Shown piece by piece: positions 8,191 through 17,969 of a DNA stretch of 64,000 nt; the stretch's first letter is position 1, and every line of letters begins with the position of its first letter. A program made the translations under genes and the position numbers. The notes beneath the pieces are model-generated. The model ran no database searches, was not told where the DNA came from, and worked only from the letters and a program-made list of their open reading frames with translations. This DNA comes from Geojedonia litorea (GTDB taxonomy: Bacteria; Bacteroidota; Bacteroidia; Flavobacteriales; Flavobacteriaceae): the NCBI RefSeq assembly GCF_042654525.1, contig NZ_JBHSGP010000004.1, positions 124,001-188,000 on the forward strand, in the 5' to 3' direction.

Positions 8191-9152
8191 TTTTTTTCAA
8201 TAATTTGGTCAGTAGCTTCAAGAGACTTAAATACCCCAAAGCCTTTGCCTTGTGTTCTTAAAGCTCCAAGAGTATTTGCATAATAGGCAGCGCTTATGAC
8301 ATCATCATAGAGAGTAAGTCCAAATGCTAAACCACCGGCAAAAGAGTCACCACAACCGGTAGTATCAACAACGTGGTCTACATAAACCGATGGTACAAAA
8401 TCTTTGGTAATAACATCTTCATCTTTAGTATAGATAACACAGCCTTTGGCATCTAATGTTACATATAAAGTTTCTACTCCCTTGCTTAACACGTATTCTG
8501 CAAATTCATCTAAATGACCAGTATTGTTTTCGTCATAAAAGTCTTCATTCGAAAAATCTTGATCGAACCAACAACAAATAGATTCTTCCAAATTCATTTT
8601 TAAAACATCTATATATTGAAACCAATCGTCCTTATCGTCCCAAAAGCGACGTAATCGTTTACCTTCACTATTGACATATGTTGTTGGGCCATGTGCATCA
8701 AAAATTATTTTAGCCTTGCTATTTTCTTTAATATACTTTAGAGTAGCTAATTCAATTTCGTGGTCTGTTATGGGTACAAAAACAAAGCAATCGGCGTCTA
8801 AATAATTTGAAACATCTTTAGGTGCTATTGCCGCCATATTTGCTAATTGCGTTTCTAGCCTATTGTTTTGATCTTTAAATTTAAGTTCAATAATGGCGCC
8901 GCTGTCTTTTTCGCTACTTATTCCGCTTAAATTCACATTTTTTAAATCCTTAAAAATTGCATTTATGGCTTCGTGATCCTTCTTATTAACATGGCTAATA
9001 GGAATAACTTCGCCTATACCATTTAAGAGTTTACCAAGTGCCATTGTTGGGTGAGTTACACAGCCGTATTTTTGAATAAGCTCACCTCGATGCGTTATGA
9101 TAGTGTCGGCGGGAATAGGTCCAACTACCGCAATTTTATAGAATGTATTCAT
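8184..9152 (-). CDS. PfkB-family carbohydrate/nucleoside kinase
   Basis: ATP-dependent sugar or nucleoside kinase of the ribokinase superfamily. The C-terminal signature DTTGCGDSFAGG (263-274) carries the anion hole and the catalytic base D269. KMNLEES (185-191) and VTLDAKGCVIY (231-241) are further family segments. The N-terminal substrate-sensing part begins IAVVGPIPADTIITHRGE instead of the common GN/GE start, so the substrate cannot be named from sequence. The 322-residue length is typical. It probably forms an operon with the DUF4197 gene 11 bases upstream. Confidence 0.85.
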   Translation of the reverse strand: MNTFYKIAVVGPIPADTIITHRGELIQKYGCVTHPTMALGKLLNGIGEVIPISHVNKKDHEAINAIFKDLKNVNLSGISSEKDSGAIIELKFKDQNNRLETQLANMAAIAPKDVSNYLDADCFVFVPITDHEIELATLKYIKENSKAKIIFDAHGPTTYVNSEGKRLRRFWDDKDDWFQYIDVLKMNLEESICCWFDQDFSNEDFYDENNTGHLDEFAEYVLSKGVETLYVTLDAKGCVIYTKDEDVITKDFVPSVYVDHVVDTTGCGDSFAGGLAFGLTLYDDVISAAYYANTLGALRTQGKGFGVFKSLEATDQIIEKNY

Positions 9153-9163
9153 TGGTTATTAGT

Positions 9164-9865
9164 TTAATCTTGCAAGGCAAACACTCGCCTTAACAAATCT
9201 GTGGTTCGTGAGCCAATTTTGGTGCGTATCTCTTTTTCCTCAACCGCGATCATGGTGTAAACGCCTTTTAGGGCTTCACCAGTAACATAATCGGTTAAAT
9301 CAGGGTTCACATTATTTGTAAATGGTAAACTGTTATATCGATTAATGAGGTTTTCCCAAATTTGATCTGCACCTACTTTTGCGAAGGAATTATTAATCAC
9401 CGGATGAAATTTATTGTACAAATCGGTTTGTGTTTTACCGGTTAAATAGTGTGTTGCAGCATCATCTTGTCCTAATAATATGTTTTTTGCGTCAGTAAAC
9501 GTTATTTCTTTCACAGCGTTTACAAAAATTGGTGTAGCTTCCTTAACAGCATCTTCGGCGGCACGATTTAAAAGTTTAAGACCTTCATCGGCTAGACTGC
9601 TCAAGCCAATATCACGTAATGCTTTATCAACTTTTTGTAATTCTTCGGGAAGTAAAATTTTAACCAATTCATTCTTATAAAAACCATCTTCTAGTGTTAG
9701 TTTGCTCACTTGCTTATCAATACCAAAATCTAGAGCTTGTCGTAGACCTGAAGCAATATCAGCTTCTGATAATCCACCCTGGGGCAATTGGTTGACGACT
9801 TGCTGTAATTCGGCACAGTTGAAGGTAGAACAAGATACGAAGCAGATAAATAAAAATTTTCTCAT
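9164..9865 (-). CDS. DUF4197 secreted protein
   Basis: A 233-residue exported protein. The N-terminus MRKFLFICFVSCSTFNCAEL is a signal or lipoprotein-type leader with cysteines at 12 and 17. The body has the DUF4197 pattern: GGLSEADIASGLRQALDFGI, KLTLEDGFYKNELVKILLPE, EATPIFVNAVKEITFTDAKN, LTGKTQTDLYNKFHPVIN and TGEALKGVYTMIAVEEKEIR. The family has no established biochemical role that I know. It is followed by the PfkB kinase on the same strand. Confidence 0.88.
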   Translation of the reverse strand: MRKFLFICFVSCSTFNCAELQQVVNQLPQGGLSEADIASGLRQALDFGIDKQVSKLTLEDGFYKNELVKILLPEELQKVDKALRDIGLSSLADEGLKLLNRAAEDAVKEATPIFVNAVKEITFTDAKNILLGQDDAATHYLTGKTQTDLYNKFHPVINNSFAKVGADQIWENLINRYNSLPFTNNVNPDLTDYVTGEALKGVYTMIAVEEKEIRTKIGSRTTDLLRRVFALQD

Positions 9866-10002
9866 TATAGAAGTTTATGTAGTTTCAAAAGTACGAAACA
9901 AATTTAATACCGTTTTTATATGCCAAAATCTATTTAATAGGCTAAAACTCTAATTATACTGTCCATTTGTGTATTTTTAAGATCGCATTTAACTTTCTTA
10001 CC

Positions 10003-10959
10003 ATGAGATTCTTTTTTGTATTCATTTTTATAACTGCTTTGAGCTGTAAGGACAAAACAACGCATGTGAATTCTGACATTTTACAAAGTATGAATTCAAA
10101 TCAATATATAACAGTTTTAGGTATTGCACAGGATGCTGGTTACCCACAAATCAACTGTGATAAGTCTTGTTGCGAGGCTTTTTATAATGCAAATGAAGAC
10201 AAAAAATGGGTGTCCTGTTTAGGCTTGGTAGATCTAGATAATAAGAAGAAGTATGTATTTGACGCTACGCCAGATTTTACTGAACAATCTCAATTCCTAA
10301 AAACAAAACATTTGGATAATGGTAATATCGTGGATGGTGTATTTTTGACTCATGCACATATTGGCCATTATACAGGACTAATGTATTTAGGCTTAGAAGC
10401 CATGGGAGCCAATAGAGTTCCAATATATGCTATGCCTAAAATGAAACGCTATTTAGAAACCAATGGTCCTTGGAGTCAGTTGGTGGAGAAGGACAATATT
10501 GACTTAAAACCTTTAAAACACGATTCCATAATCAGCCTTTCCGATAATTTAAAAGTAACTCCGTTTTTAGTGCCTCATCGCGATGAATATTCTGAAACTG
10601 TTGGTTACAAAATAGAAGGAAAGAAAAAAACTGCGATTTTTATTCCAGATATCAATAAATGGCACGTGTGGGATAGGAACATTATTGAAGAAGTGAAAAG
10701 GGTTGATTATGCATTTCTGGATGCCTCATTTTTTAGAGATGGCGAGCTCGAACGTGATATGAGTAAAATACCCCACCCGTTCACTTCTGAAACTACAACC
10801 TTATTTGAAAACGAAGACCTTAAAACCAAGAATAAAATTTACTTTATTCATTTCAATCATACTAATCCAACGATTTTAGATACTCATCCTTTAAAAGATA
10901 GCATCCAAAATTTAGGCTTCAATTTTGCTAAACAAGGGCAAGTCTTTAGGTTGGATTAA
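10003..10959 (+). CDS. PqqB-like metallo-beta-lactamase-fold lipoprotein
   Basis: MBL-fold hydrolase related to PqqB-type proteins. I chose the ATG at 10003 because it gives a lipoprotein signal MRFFFVFIFITALSC, whereas the longer frame begins with TTG at 9967. The metal motif is HAHIGH (H117, H119, H122), with glycine where classical enzymes have aspartate, as in several PqqB-like proteins. Other segments are VLGIAQDAGYPQINC with a downstream CC pair, FDATPDF, PHRDEYSETVGY and FIHFNHTNP. No pqq genes are nearby, so it is probably a stand-alone hydrolase anchored in the envelope. Its stop overlaps the convergent purU stop by four bases (TTAA). Confidence 0.8.
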   Translation: MRFFFVFIFITALSCKDKTTHVNSDILQSMNSNQYITVLGIAQDAGYPQINCDKSCCEAFYNANEDKKWVSCLGLVDLDNKKKYVFDATPDFTEQSQFLKTKHLDNGNIVDGVFLTHAHIGHYTGLMYLGLEAMGANRVPIYAMPKMKRYLETNGPWSQLVEKDNIDLKPLKHDSIISLSDNLKVTPFLVPHRDEYSETVGYKIEGKKKTAIFIPDINKWHVWDRNIIEEVKRVDYAFLDASFFRDGELERDMSKIPHPFTSETTTLFENEDLKTKNKIYFIHFNHTNPTILDTHPLKDSIQNLGFNFAKQGQVFRLD

Positions 10960-11810
10960 GAGAAAATTACCGTCTTATTGTTATAAACCATGACTTTGCG
11001 ATTAAGGTGAAGTTTTATCGCATTAGAGAGCACGATTTTTTCAAGATCTCTTCCTTTAGCAATCAAATCTTCAATAGAATGTGTGTGTGAAACTCTGGCC
11101 ACGTCTTGTTCAATGATGGGGCCTGCATCTAATTCTGCAGTAACATAATGACTGGTTGCGCCAATGATTTTAACGCCGCGTTTATAAGCTGAATGATAGG
11201 GTTTTGCACCTACAAAAGCAGGTAAAAAGGAATGATGAATGTTAATTATTTTATTCGGAAACTCTTCAATTAACCTACTGGATACAATTTGCATATAACG
11301 TGCCAAGACAATAAAATTGATCTTATGGGACCGTAAAAGTTCAAGTTGTTGGGTTTCGGCATTGACTTTGGTGTCCTTGGTCACGGGAATGTGATAAAAA
11401 GGAATATTGAAGCTATCTGCAATAGGTTTTAAATCCTTATGGTTACTGATAATAAATGGAATGTCAACATATAATTCTCCCGAATTGTAACGTCCTAAAA
11501 TATCATACAAACAATGGTCGTATTTAGAAACAAACAGGGCCATTTTTGGTTTAATATCTGACGAATACATACGCCATTTCATTTCAAAAGTTTTGACCAG
11601 TGTTTTCTTGAATTCGGTTTTAAATTCGTCAATTGAAAAGCTTTCATTTTCAAATTCACTTTCCAACCGCATAAAAAAGGTGTTTTGCTCACGATCTACA
11701 TGTTGATCGATATAAACAATATTTCCTTGATGCTGGGAAATAAAATTAGTTACCGAAGCGATAATACCTGATCGGTCCTTGCAATAGATTAAAAGCGTAA
11801 TTTTAGTCAT
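10956..11810 (-). CDS. purU: Formyltetrahydrofolate deformylase
   Basis: Hydrolyses 10-formyl-THF to formate and THF, balancing one-carbon pools and supplying formate for purine synthesis. An N-terminal ACT domain (TLLIYCKDRSGIIASVTNFI) is followed by the formyltransferase-fold domain with INIHHSFLPAFVGAKPYHSA and HYVTAELDAGPIIEQDVARV, which hold the catalytic histidine and aspartate. The ATG at 11808-11810 is preferred because it puts MTKITLL at the N-terminus; an upstream in-frame ATG at 11828 would add six residues. The length of 284 residues is normal. Confidence 0.93.
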   Translation of the reverse strand: MTKITLLIYCKDRSGIIASVTNFISQHQGNIVYIDQHVDREQNTFFMRLESEFENESFSIDEFKTEFKKTLVKTFEMKWRMYSSDIKPKMALFVSKYDHCLYDILGRYNSGELYVDIPFIISNHKDLKPIADSFNIPFYHIPVTKDTKVNAETQQLELLRSHKINFIVLARYMQIVSSRLIEEFPNKIINIHHSFLPAFVGAKPYHSAYKRGVKIIGATSHYVTAELDAGPIIEQDVARVSHTHSIEDLIAKGRDLEKIVLSNAIKLHLNRKVMVYNNKTVIFS

Positions 11811-11921
11811 GATTTTTAACGACTTCATTGGGTTAAAAGTAGCCCAAAATGATTAGGAAATTAAACATCTTCAAAATTTTAGAAATATGAAGATAAATCG
11901 TATAGATTTTTGAATATTCCG

Positions 11922-11929
11922 TAAATTTG
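11922..11929 (+). promoter_or_regulatory. -7 box upstream of icmF
   Basis: TAAATTTG, a full TAnnTTTG match, 27 bases before the chosen icmF ATG. Confidence 0.5.
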
Positions 11930-11956
11930 CCCCTATAATTCAACTTAAAATTATTG

Positions 11957-14900
11957 ATGAAACAAATTCAGCCCTATAAACCCAAGCATAAAGTACGAAT
12001 TGTAACTGCCGCATCCTTATTTGATGGTCATGATGCCGCCATCAATATTATGCGACGTATCATCCAATCAACTGGTGTTGAGGTGATTCATTTAGGACAT
12101 GATAGAAGTGTTGAAGAAGTAGTAAATACTGCAATTCAGGAAGATGCGAATGCCATCGCTCTTACTTCGTACCAAGGTGGGCACAATGAATATTTTAAGT
12201 ATATGCACGATTTACTGAAGGAAAAGGGAGCAGACCATATAAAAATATTTGGCGGCGGCGGCGGTGTTATTCTTCCTGAAGAGATCAAAGACTTAATGGA
12301 TTATGGCATTACAAGAATTTATTCGCCAGACGATGGACGTGCTATGGGATTGCAAGGCATGATCAATGATTTAGTAATGCAATCTGACTTTGCAATAGGT
12401 GATCAATTAAATGGTGAAGTAGAAACCCTAGCATCAAAAAACCCCAAATCCATTGCCCGTGTTATATCCTCAGCTGAAAATTTTCCTGAAATTGCAAAGG
12501 ACGCACTTAAAATTATTCACAATAGAAACAAAACAACTAATACACCTGTTTTAGGAATTACTGGGACAGGCGGTGCTGGAAAGTCGTCATTGGTTGATGA
12601 GTTGGTACGCCGATTTCTAATTGACTTTCCTGATAAAACCGTTGGAATTATTTCTGTAGATCCATCAAAGCGTAAAACCGGAGGCGCACTTTTAGGTGAT
12701 CGTATTCGAATGAATGCTATCAATAATCCACGCGTTTATATGCGAAGTTTAGCTACGAGGCAGTCTAATTTGGCATTGTCTAAATATGTAAATGAGGCTG
12801 TTGAAGTCTTGAAAGCTGCAGCCTATGATTTAATTATTCTGGAAACTTCTGGTATTGGACAATCGGATACCGAAATCATTGAACACTCCGATGTGTCTTT
12901 ATATGTCATGACCCCAGAATTTGGTGCTGCTACCCAATTGGAGAAAATCGACATGCTAGATTTTGCCGATTTAGTAGCGATTAACAAGTTCGACAAACGT
13001 GGTTCTTTAGATGCGCTTCGCGATGTCAAGAAACAGTACATGCGCAATAATAACTTATGGGATGTCCCGCAAGATCAATTACCTGTATTTGGTACCATAG
13101 CTTCACAGTTTAACGATCCTGGAATGAATACTCTGTATAAGGCGGTCATGGATAAATTAAAGGAAAAAACGGATGCTGATCTCAACTCCAACTTCGAGAT
13201 TACAGATGAGATGAGTGAAAAGATTTTTGTTATTCCGCCTTCGAGAACACGTTACTTATCAGAAATTGCTGAGAATAATCGTGCATACGATAAAACGGTA
13301 AATGAGCAGGTGGAAGTCGCTCAAAAATTATACGGTATTTTTAAAACTATTTGTTCAGCTAGCAAGGTTACGTCGAGCGCAGTCGAGATGTCTTTTCTAG
13401 ACAAAAATGGATTAAATTATGAGGAAATCCTGAAACAAGTTCAAGATGATAATAAGGACTTTATCAAATTACTTATAGCCGAATTCGACCGTGTAAAGCT
13501 AAACCTCGATCCACACCATTGGGAATCGATTATGGGTTGGAATGAGAAAGTCAATCGCTATAAAGACCCAATATATTCATTTAAAGTAAGGGGAAAAGAA
13601 ATTAAAATAGAAACACATACCGAGTCGTTATCCCATACCCAAATCCCTAAAGTGGCTTTACCAAAATATCAGGCTTGGGGTGATGTGTTGCGATGGTGTT
13701 TACAAGAAAATGTCCCTGGAGAATTTCCGTTTGCTTCAGGTTTGTATCCGTTTAAACGCACCGGAGAAGATCCAGCGCGAATGTTTGCAGGGGAAGGTGG
13801 CCCAGAACGGACCAACAAACGCTTTCATTATGTGAGCCAAGGAATTCCTGCCAAACGACTTTCTACAGCATTTGATAGTGTAACCCTTTATGGTAATGAT
13901 CCAGATCATCGTCCGGATATCTATGGTAAGATTGGTAATGCTGGTGTTTCAATTTGCTGTTTAGATGATGCCAAGAAACTCTATTCAGGATTTAATTTGG
14001 CACACGAAATGACCTCGGTGAGTATGACCATTAATGGTCCCGCTCCAATGTTATTAGGCTTTTTTATGAATGCTGCTATCGACCAACAATGTGAGCTTTA
14101 TATAAAAGAAAATGGTCTTGAAAAGGAAGTAGAAGCCAAAATTGCTAAACTCTATAAAGAGAAAGGTGTAGAACGTCCCAAATATAATGGTAAACTTCCC
14201 GAAGGCAATGATGGTTTGGGCCTCATGCTATTAGGGGTAACTGGAGACCAGGTACTACCACAGGATATTTATCAAGAAATTAAAACTAAAACCATTGCAC
14301 AAGTTCGTGGGACTGTGCAAGCCGATATTTTAAAAGAAGATCAGGCACAAAACACCTGTATTTTTTCTACAGAATTCGCCTTACGATTAATGGGTGATGT
14401 TCAGGACTACTTTATTAAAAATAAAGTGCGCAATTTCTATTCAGTTTCTATTTCGGGATATCATATTGCCGAAGCAGGTGCCAATCCAATTTCTCAATTG
14501 GCATTTACGCTTTCTAATGGATTTACCTATGTGGAGTATTATTTAAGTCGGGGTATGGACATCAATAAATTTGGTCCTAACCTTTCGTTTTTCTTCTCTA
14601 ATGGTATTGACCCAGAATATGCCGTAATTGGTCGCGTAGCCCGTAAAATATGGGCCAAGGCCATGAAGCATAAATATGGAGCGAATGAACGCGCACAAAT
14701 GTTGAAGTATCATATTCAAACATCGGGGCGTAGTTTGCATGCTCAGGAAATTGATTTTAATGATATCCGTACCACGCTTCAGGCTTTATATGCCATCTAT
14801 GACAATTGTAATTCCTTGCACACTAATGCTTACGATGAGGCTATTACTACGCCAACCGAGGAGTCGGTACGTCGTGCGATGGCTATCCAATTAATCATTA

Positions 14901-15406
14901 ATAAAGAATTAGGGTTAGCTAAAAATGAAAACCCAATTCAAGGCTCGTTTATCATTGAGGAATTAACCGATTTAGTTGAAGAAGCTGTTTTGATGGAATT
15001 TGATCGTATTACCGAACGTGGTGGTGTACTTGGTGCTATGGAAACTATGTATCAACGTTCTAAAATTCAGGAGGAGAGTCTTTATTATGAAACCTTAAAG
15101 CATAATGGACAATTTCCAATTATTGGGGTGAATACCTTTTTAAGTTCTAAAGGCTCACCAACCGTTTTGCCAGCTGAAGTGATTCGTGCTACAGAAGAAG
15201 AGAAACAGTTTCAGATTAAAACCTTAAACAATCTTCACAAAGCTTATGCCGATAAGATTGATATGGTTTTAAAACAAGTACAAACTGCTGCTATTCACAA
15301 CGACAATATTTTTGAAGTATTGATGGAAGCCACTAAAGTGTGTTCATTAGGTCAAATTACCAAAGCTTTATTTGAAGTAGGAGGACAGTATAGACGGAAT
15401 ATGTAA
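11957..15406 (+). CDS. icmF: Fused isobutyryl-CoA mutase (B12 domain, G-protein chaperone, mutase)
   Basis: Adenosylcobalamin-dependent acyl-CoA mutase with its own GTPase chaperone. Domain order is a B12-binding domain (1-130) with DGHDAA (23-28, H25 as cobalt ligand) and FGGGGGVIL; a MeaB-like G domain with GTGGAGKSS (Walker A, K209), [17 protein letters not shown] and AINKFDKRG; and a mutase barrel (about 530-1149) with [20 protein letters not shown]. The order matches IcmF and is the reverse of the classical two-subunit layout. ATG at 11957 is chosen over a TTG one codon earlier. Residues about 470-499, in the linker after the G domain, look repeat-derived (TSSAVEMS and [11 protein letters not shown]) and add length relative to other IcmF proteins as I remember them. 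Isobutyryl- versus pivalyl- or methylmalonyl-CoA preference cannot be fixed by eye. Confidence 0.93.
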   Translation: MKQIQPYKPKHKVRIVTAASLFDGHDAAINIMRRIIQSTGVEVIHLGHDRSVEEVVNTAIQEDANAIALTSYQGGHNEYFKYMHDLLKEKGADHIKIFGGGGGVILPEEIKDLMDYGITRIYSPDDGRAMGLQGMINDLVMQSDFAIGDQLNGEVETLASKNPKSIARVISSAENFPEIAKDALKIIHNRNKTTNTPVLGITGTGGAGKSSLVDELVRRFLIDFPDKTVGIISVDPSKRKTGGALLGDRIRMNAINNPRVYMRSLATRQSNLALSKYVNEAVEVLKAAAYDLIILETSGIGQSDTEIIEHSDVSLYVMTPEFGAATQLEKIDMLDFADLVAINKFDKRGSLDALRDVKKQYMRNNNLWDVPQDQLPVFGTIASQFNDPGMNTLYKAVMDKLKEKTDADLNSNFEITDEMSEKIFVIPPSRTRYLSEIAENNRAYDKTVNEQVEVAQKLYGIFKTICSASKVTSSAVEMSFLDKNGLNYEEILKQVQDDNKDFIKLLIAEFDRVKLNLDPHHWESIMGWNEKVNRYKDPIYSFKVRGKEIKIETHTESLSHTQIPKVALPKYQAWGDVLRWCLQENVPGEFPFASGLYPFKRTGEDPARMFAGEGGPERTNKRFHYVSQGIPAKRLSTAFDSVTLYGNDPDHRPDIYGKIGNAGVSICCLDDAKKLYSGFNLAHEMTSVSMTINGPAPMLLGFFMNAAIDQQCELYIKENGLEKEVEAKIAKLYKEKGVERPKYNGKLPEGNDGLGLMLLGVTGDQVLPQDIYQEIKTKTIAQVRGTVQADILKEDQAQNTCIFSTEFALRLMGDVQDYFIKNKVRNFYSVSISGYHIAEAGANPISQLAFTLSNGFTYVEYYLSRGMDINKFGPNLSFFFSNGIDPEYAVIGRVARKIWAKAMKHKYGANERAQMLKYHIQTSGRSLHAQEIDFNDIRTTLQALYAIYDNCNSLHTNAYDEAITTPTEESVRRAMAIQLIINKELGLAKNENPIQGSFIIEELTDLVEEAVLMEFDRITERGGVLGAMETMYQRSKIQEESLYYETLKHNGQFPIIGVNTFLSSKGSPTVLPAEVIRATEEEKQFQIKTLNNLHKAYADKIDMVLKQVQTAAIHNDNIFEVLMEATKVCSLGQITKALFEVGGQYRRNM
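13370..13453 (+). repeat. Dispersed-repeat fragments in frame within icmF
   Basis: TCGAGCGCAGTCGAG (13372-13386) matches TCGAGCGAAGTCGAG of the repeat at 56582-56668 (read on the minus strand) at 14 of 15 positions. CTGAAACAAGTTCA (13430-13443) is identical to a segment in the DJ-1/PfpI gene near 27240. Both halves are translated in frame as part of the interdomain linker. Confidence 0.55.
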
Positions 15407-15467
15407 ATTAAATCTCGATTTTGCCGCTTTTTACCGTTTTTTACATGTTCTGCCGAACTAGCATTGG

Positions 15468-15522
15468 CATACACTATCCATACATTATCCATACACTATC
15501 TATGTTTTATCTATACAGCTAT
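15468..15522 (+). repeat. Five 11-bp tandem units upstream of the cyclase gene
   Basis: Units CATACACTATC, CATACATTATC, CATACACTATC, TATGTTTTATC and TATACAGCTAT run without gaps. The 11-bp period puts equivalent bases on one helix face, as in a multi-site operator. The run is 106 bases before the start of the 774-residue cyclase/TPR protein. The rest of the 222-base gap shows nothing I can name. Confidence 0.55.
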
Positions 15523-15628
15523 AGTTGAAATGTTTATATAAAAACCGTACCTGTTATTTTGTTGTAGTCACTTGATTAATGAATCGGAAAATATTATACA
15601 TTAGTATTTAGATTCCTAAAGTGTTTTT

Positions 15629-17953
15629 ATGTCACAGCATCGACAACTTTCGGCTATAATGTTTACAGACATAGTTGGTTATACTGCGTTAATGCAAAAA
15701 GACGAAAAAAGCGCAGTAATCATTAGAACCAAGTATCGTGAACTTTTTAATAAGCTTCTCAAAGTTTACCATGGCGAATTAATTCAATATTATGGTGATG
15801 GTAGCTTGTGTATTTTTAAGAGTTCGGTGGAGGCGGTTAAATGCGCTGTAGACCTGCAAAAGACTTTCCAACAGGAGCCGTCTATCCCAGTTAGAATAGG
15901 CGTACATGTTGGTGACATTATTAAAACGGAAACTGACATTATAGGAGATGCTGTAAATATTGCTTCACGAATAGAGGCCATTGGAATTGCAGGTAGTGTG
16001 TTGATTTCGGACGAGGTTAATGACCAATTAAAAAATCAAAGTGATATTAAAACCCAGTTTTTAGAGGATTATAGGTTTAAAAACGTTGAAACCCCAATTC
16101 CTGTTTATGCTATTGTTGAAAAAGGTTTGACCATTCCTGAAATCAATTCTTCCGATGTTGAAACAAAGCATATAATGACCAAAACTGACGAAGAATTCGG
16201 ATTTAAAAGCACCATAAAAGAGCTAAAACGACGCAATGTATTTAAAGCAGCGATTTCTTTTATAGTCTTTTCTTGGGTGCTCATACAAGCGGCTTCTATT
16301 TTCTTCCCATTATATGGATTTAGTCAGGATGCTATGTCTATTTTAATTATTGTGTTGAGTGTTTGTTTTCCAGTTTGGTTGGTTTTTGCCTATTTTTTTG
16401 AATGGACGCCTTCGGGATTCAAGTGGACAGCTAGTACCACGCAAAAATATCCTGTGCATCACAAACTTGAAGGTAAATTAATGAATACGGTAATTATTGC
16501 GGGTTTGAGTTTAATCGTCGCCCTTCTGATTGCTGATCGAATTTTTGATTTTACTGCTACTGACAACAAAATCCATGATAATTCTATAGCGGTTTTAGCA
16601 TTTGCTGATATGAGTCCCGACAAAGACCAAGAATATTTTAGTGATGGTATTAGCGAGGAAATATTGAATCTTTTATCCAGAATTCCAGACCTAAAAGTAA
16701 TTAGCCGGACTTCATCATTTACATTTAAAAATAAAGAAGCTACTACAAATGAAATAGGGAAAGCCCTTAACGTCAATTACCTTTTGCAGGGGAGCATTCG
16801 TAAATCGGGTGAAAGTTTTCGTATTACTGCCCAACTCATCAATGCTTCTGATGGTTCACAACTCTGGTCTGAAACTTACGAACGTCCTATTGACGACATT
16901 TTCTTGATTCAAGATGAAATTGCAACAGCAGTTACACATCGTTTAAAAACAAGTTTGGCAGGCATGAATATTACTTCTAAAACTGTTGATACTGAAGCTT
17001 ATACCTTGTATTTGAAAGCTAGACAATTGGTGGATCAAATATCATCAGAAAGTGTAAGCAATGCCGAAACACTTTTAAGGCAATCTATAGCAATAGATAG
17101 TCTTTATGCACCATCATGGGAACTTTTAAGTTCGGTGATGTATAAAAATTATTTTGTTTATAGTACTGAAGAACGGTCAGTATCTGAAGGCATTGCAAAA
17201 GCCAAAATAGCAGCTGAAAAAGCAGTCGCTTTAGATCCAGAATATGCACCCGGGTATTCACTTTTGGCCGTTTATAGTCGTGCAGAGTGGGATTTTAAGA
17301 GTGCCAATACGTATTTAGAAAAATCACTACTATTGGCACCAGAAAGTGCCGTGGTGTTAAAAGCAGCGGCATCCCACAATATGCAGTTTGGCAGTTTAGA
17401 CGATGCTATTGAATTGCTCCGTAAAGCCATTTCCATAGACCCATTGAATTCCTCGAATTATTATAATTTGGCACTATATCATACTTGGAGCAAACGCTAT
17501 GATGAGGCTAGTAAATGGATGGAAAAATATTTGCTTATGAATCCAAAATCGGGATTGGGCCATGTTGGTATGGCTAACATTTATATGGCACAAGGAAACT
17601 TTGAAAAAGCCTTAAAAGAAGCTGATATGGATAGCCATCCGTTTTGGAATAAATACACAAAAACTTTAATATTTCATGCGCAAGGCAAACCTAAAAATGC
17701 CAATGCGCTTCTGAAACAACTAATCGAACAATTTGGTGATTTTGCAAGTCCAAACTTCGCCTATATTTGTGCGTTTAAAGGCGATAAGGATGCTGCTTTT
17801 AAATGGTTGGATATCGCTTTCGAGAATAAGGATGTTGTGCTTTTAGAGATTCTTAATTATCCAGAAATGAATAATTTATGGGGTGATCCACGCTGGAATG
17901 CTTTTATAAATAAGCTGGGTTTACCAAAAGAACACGGGTTTCATTTGGACTAA
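15629..17953 (+). CDS. Class III nucleotide cyclase fused to membrane, FlgO/TolB-like and TPR domains
   Basis: A 774-residue signalling protein. Residues 1-170 form a class III cyclase domain with metal ligands D14 (FTDIVGYTAL) and D57 (YYGDGSL), and transition-state residues N110 and R114 in GDAVNIASRIE. The position usually held by the adenine-selecting lysine appears to be Q53 (LIQYYGDG), so ATP specificity is uncertain. Three membrane segments follow: about 210-235, 243-264 and 287-306. A FlgO/TolB-like domain starts at SIAVLAFADMSPDKDQEYF and runs to about 445, then TPR repeats to the end (LGLPKEHGFHLD). The later gene at 22268 matches everything except the cyclase domain. The layout suggests cytoplasmic cyclase activity controlled by the external TPR part. 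Confidence 0.88.
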   Translation: MSQHRQLSAIMFTDIVGYTALMQKDEKSAVIIRTKYRELFNKLLKVYHGELIQYYGDGSLCIFKSSVEAVKCAVDLQKTFQQEPSIPVRIGVHVGDIIKTETDIIGDAVNIASRIEAIGIAGSVLISDEVNDQLKNQSDIKTQFLEDYRFKNVETPIPVYAIVEKGLTIPEINSSDVETKHIMTKTDEEFGFKSTIKELKRRNVFKAAISFIVFSWVLIQAASIFFPLYGFSQDAMSILIIVLSVCFPVWLVFAYFFEWTPSGFKWTASTTQKYPVHHKLEGKLMNTVIIAGLSLIVALLIADRIFDFTATDNKIHDNSIAVLAFADMSPDKDQEYFSDGISEEILNLLSRIPDLKVISRTSSFTFKNKEATTNEIGKALNVNYLLQGSIRKSGESFRITAQLINASDGSQLWSETYERPIDDIFLIQDEIATAVTHRLKTSLAGMNITSKTVDTEAYTLYLKARQLVDQISSESVSNAETLLRQSIAIDSLYAPSWELLSSVMYKNYFVYSTEERSVSEGIAKAKIAAEKAVALDPEYAPGYSLLAVYSRAEWDFKSANTYLEKSLLLAPESAVVLKAAASHNMQFGSLDDAIELLRKAISIDPLNSSNYYNLALYHTWSKRYDEASKWMEKYLLMNPKSGLGHVGMANIYMAQGNFEKALKEADMDSHPFWNKYTKTLIFHAQGKPKNANALLKQLIEQFGDFASPNFAYICAFKGDKDAAFKWLDIAFENKDVVLLEILNYPEMNNLWGDPRWNAFINKLGLPKEHGFHLD

Positions 17954-17969
17954 GACTGTATATTATGAC

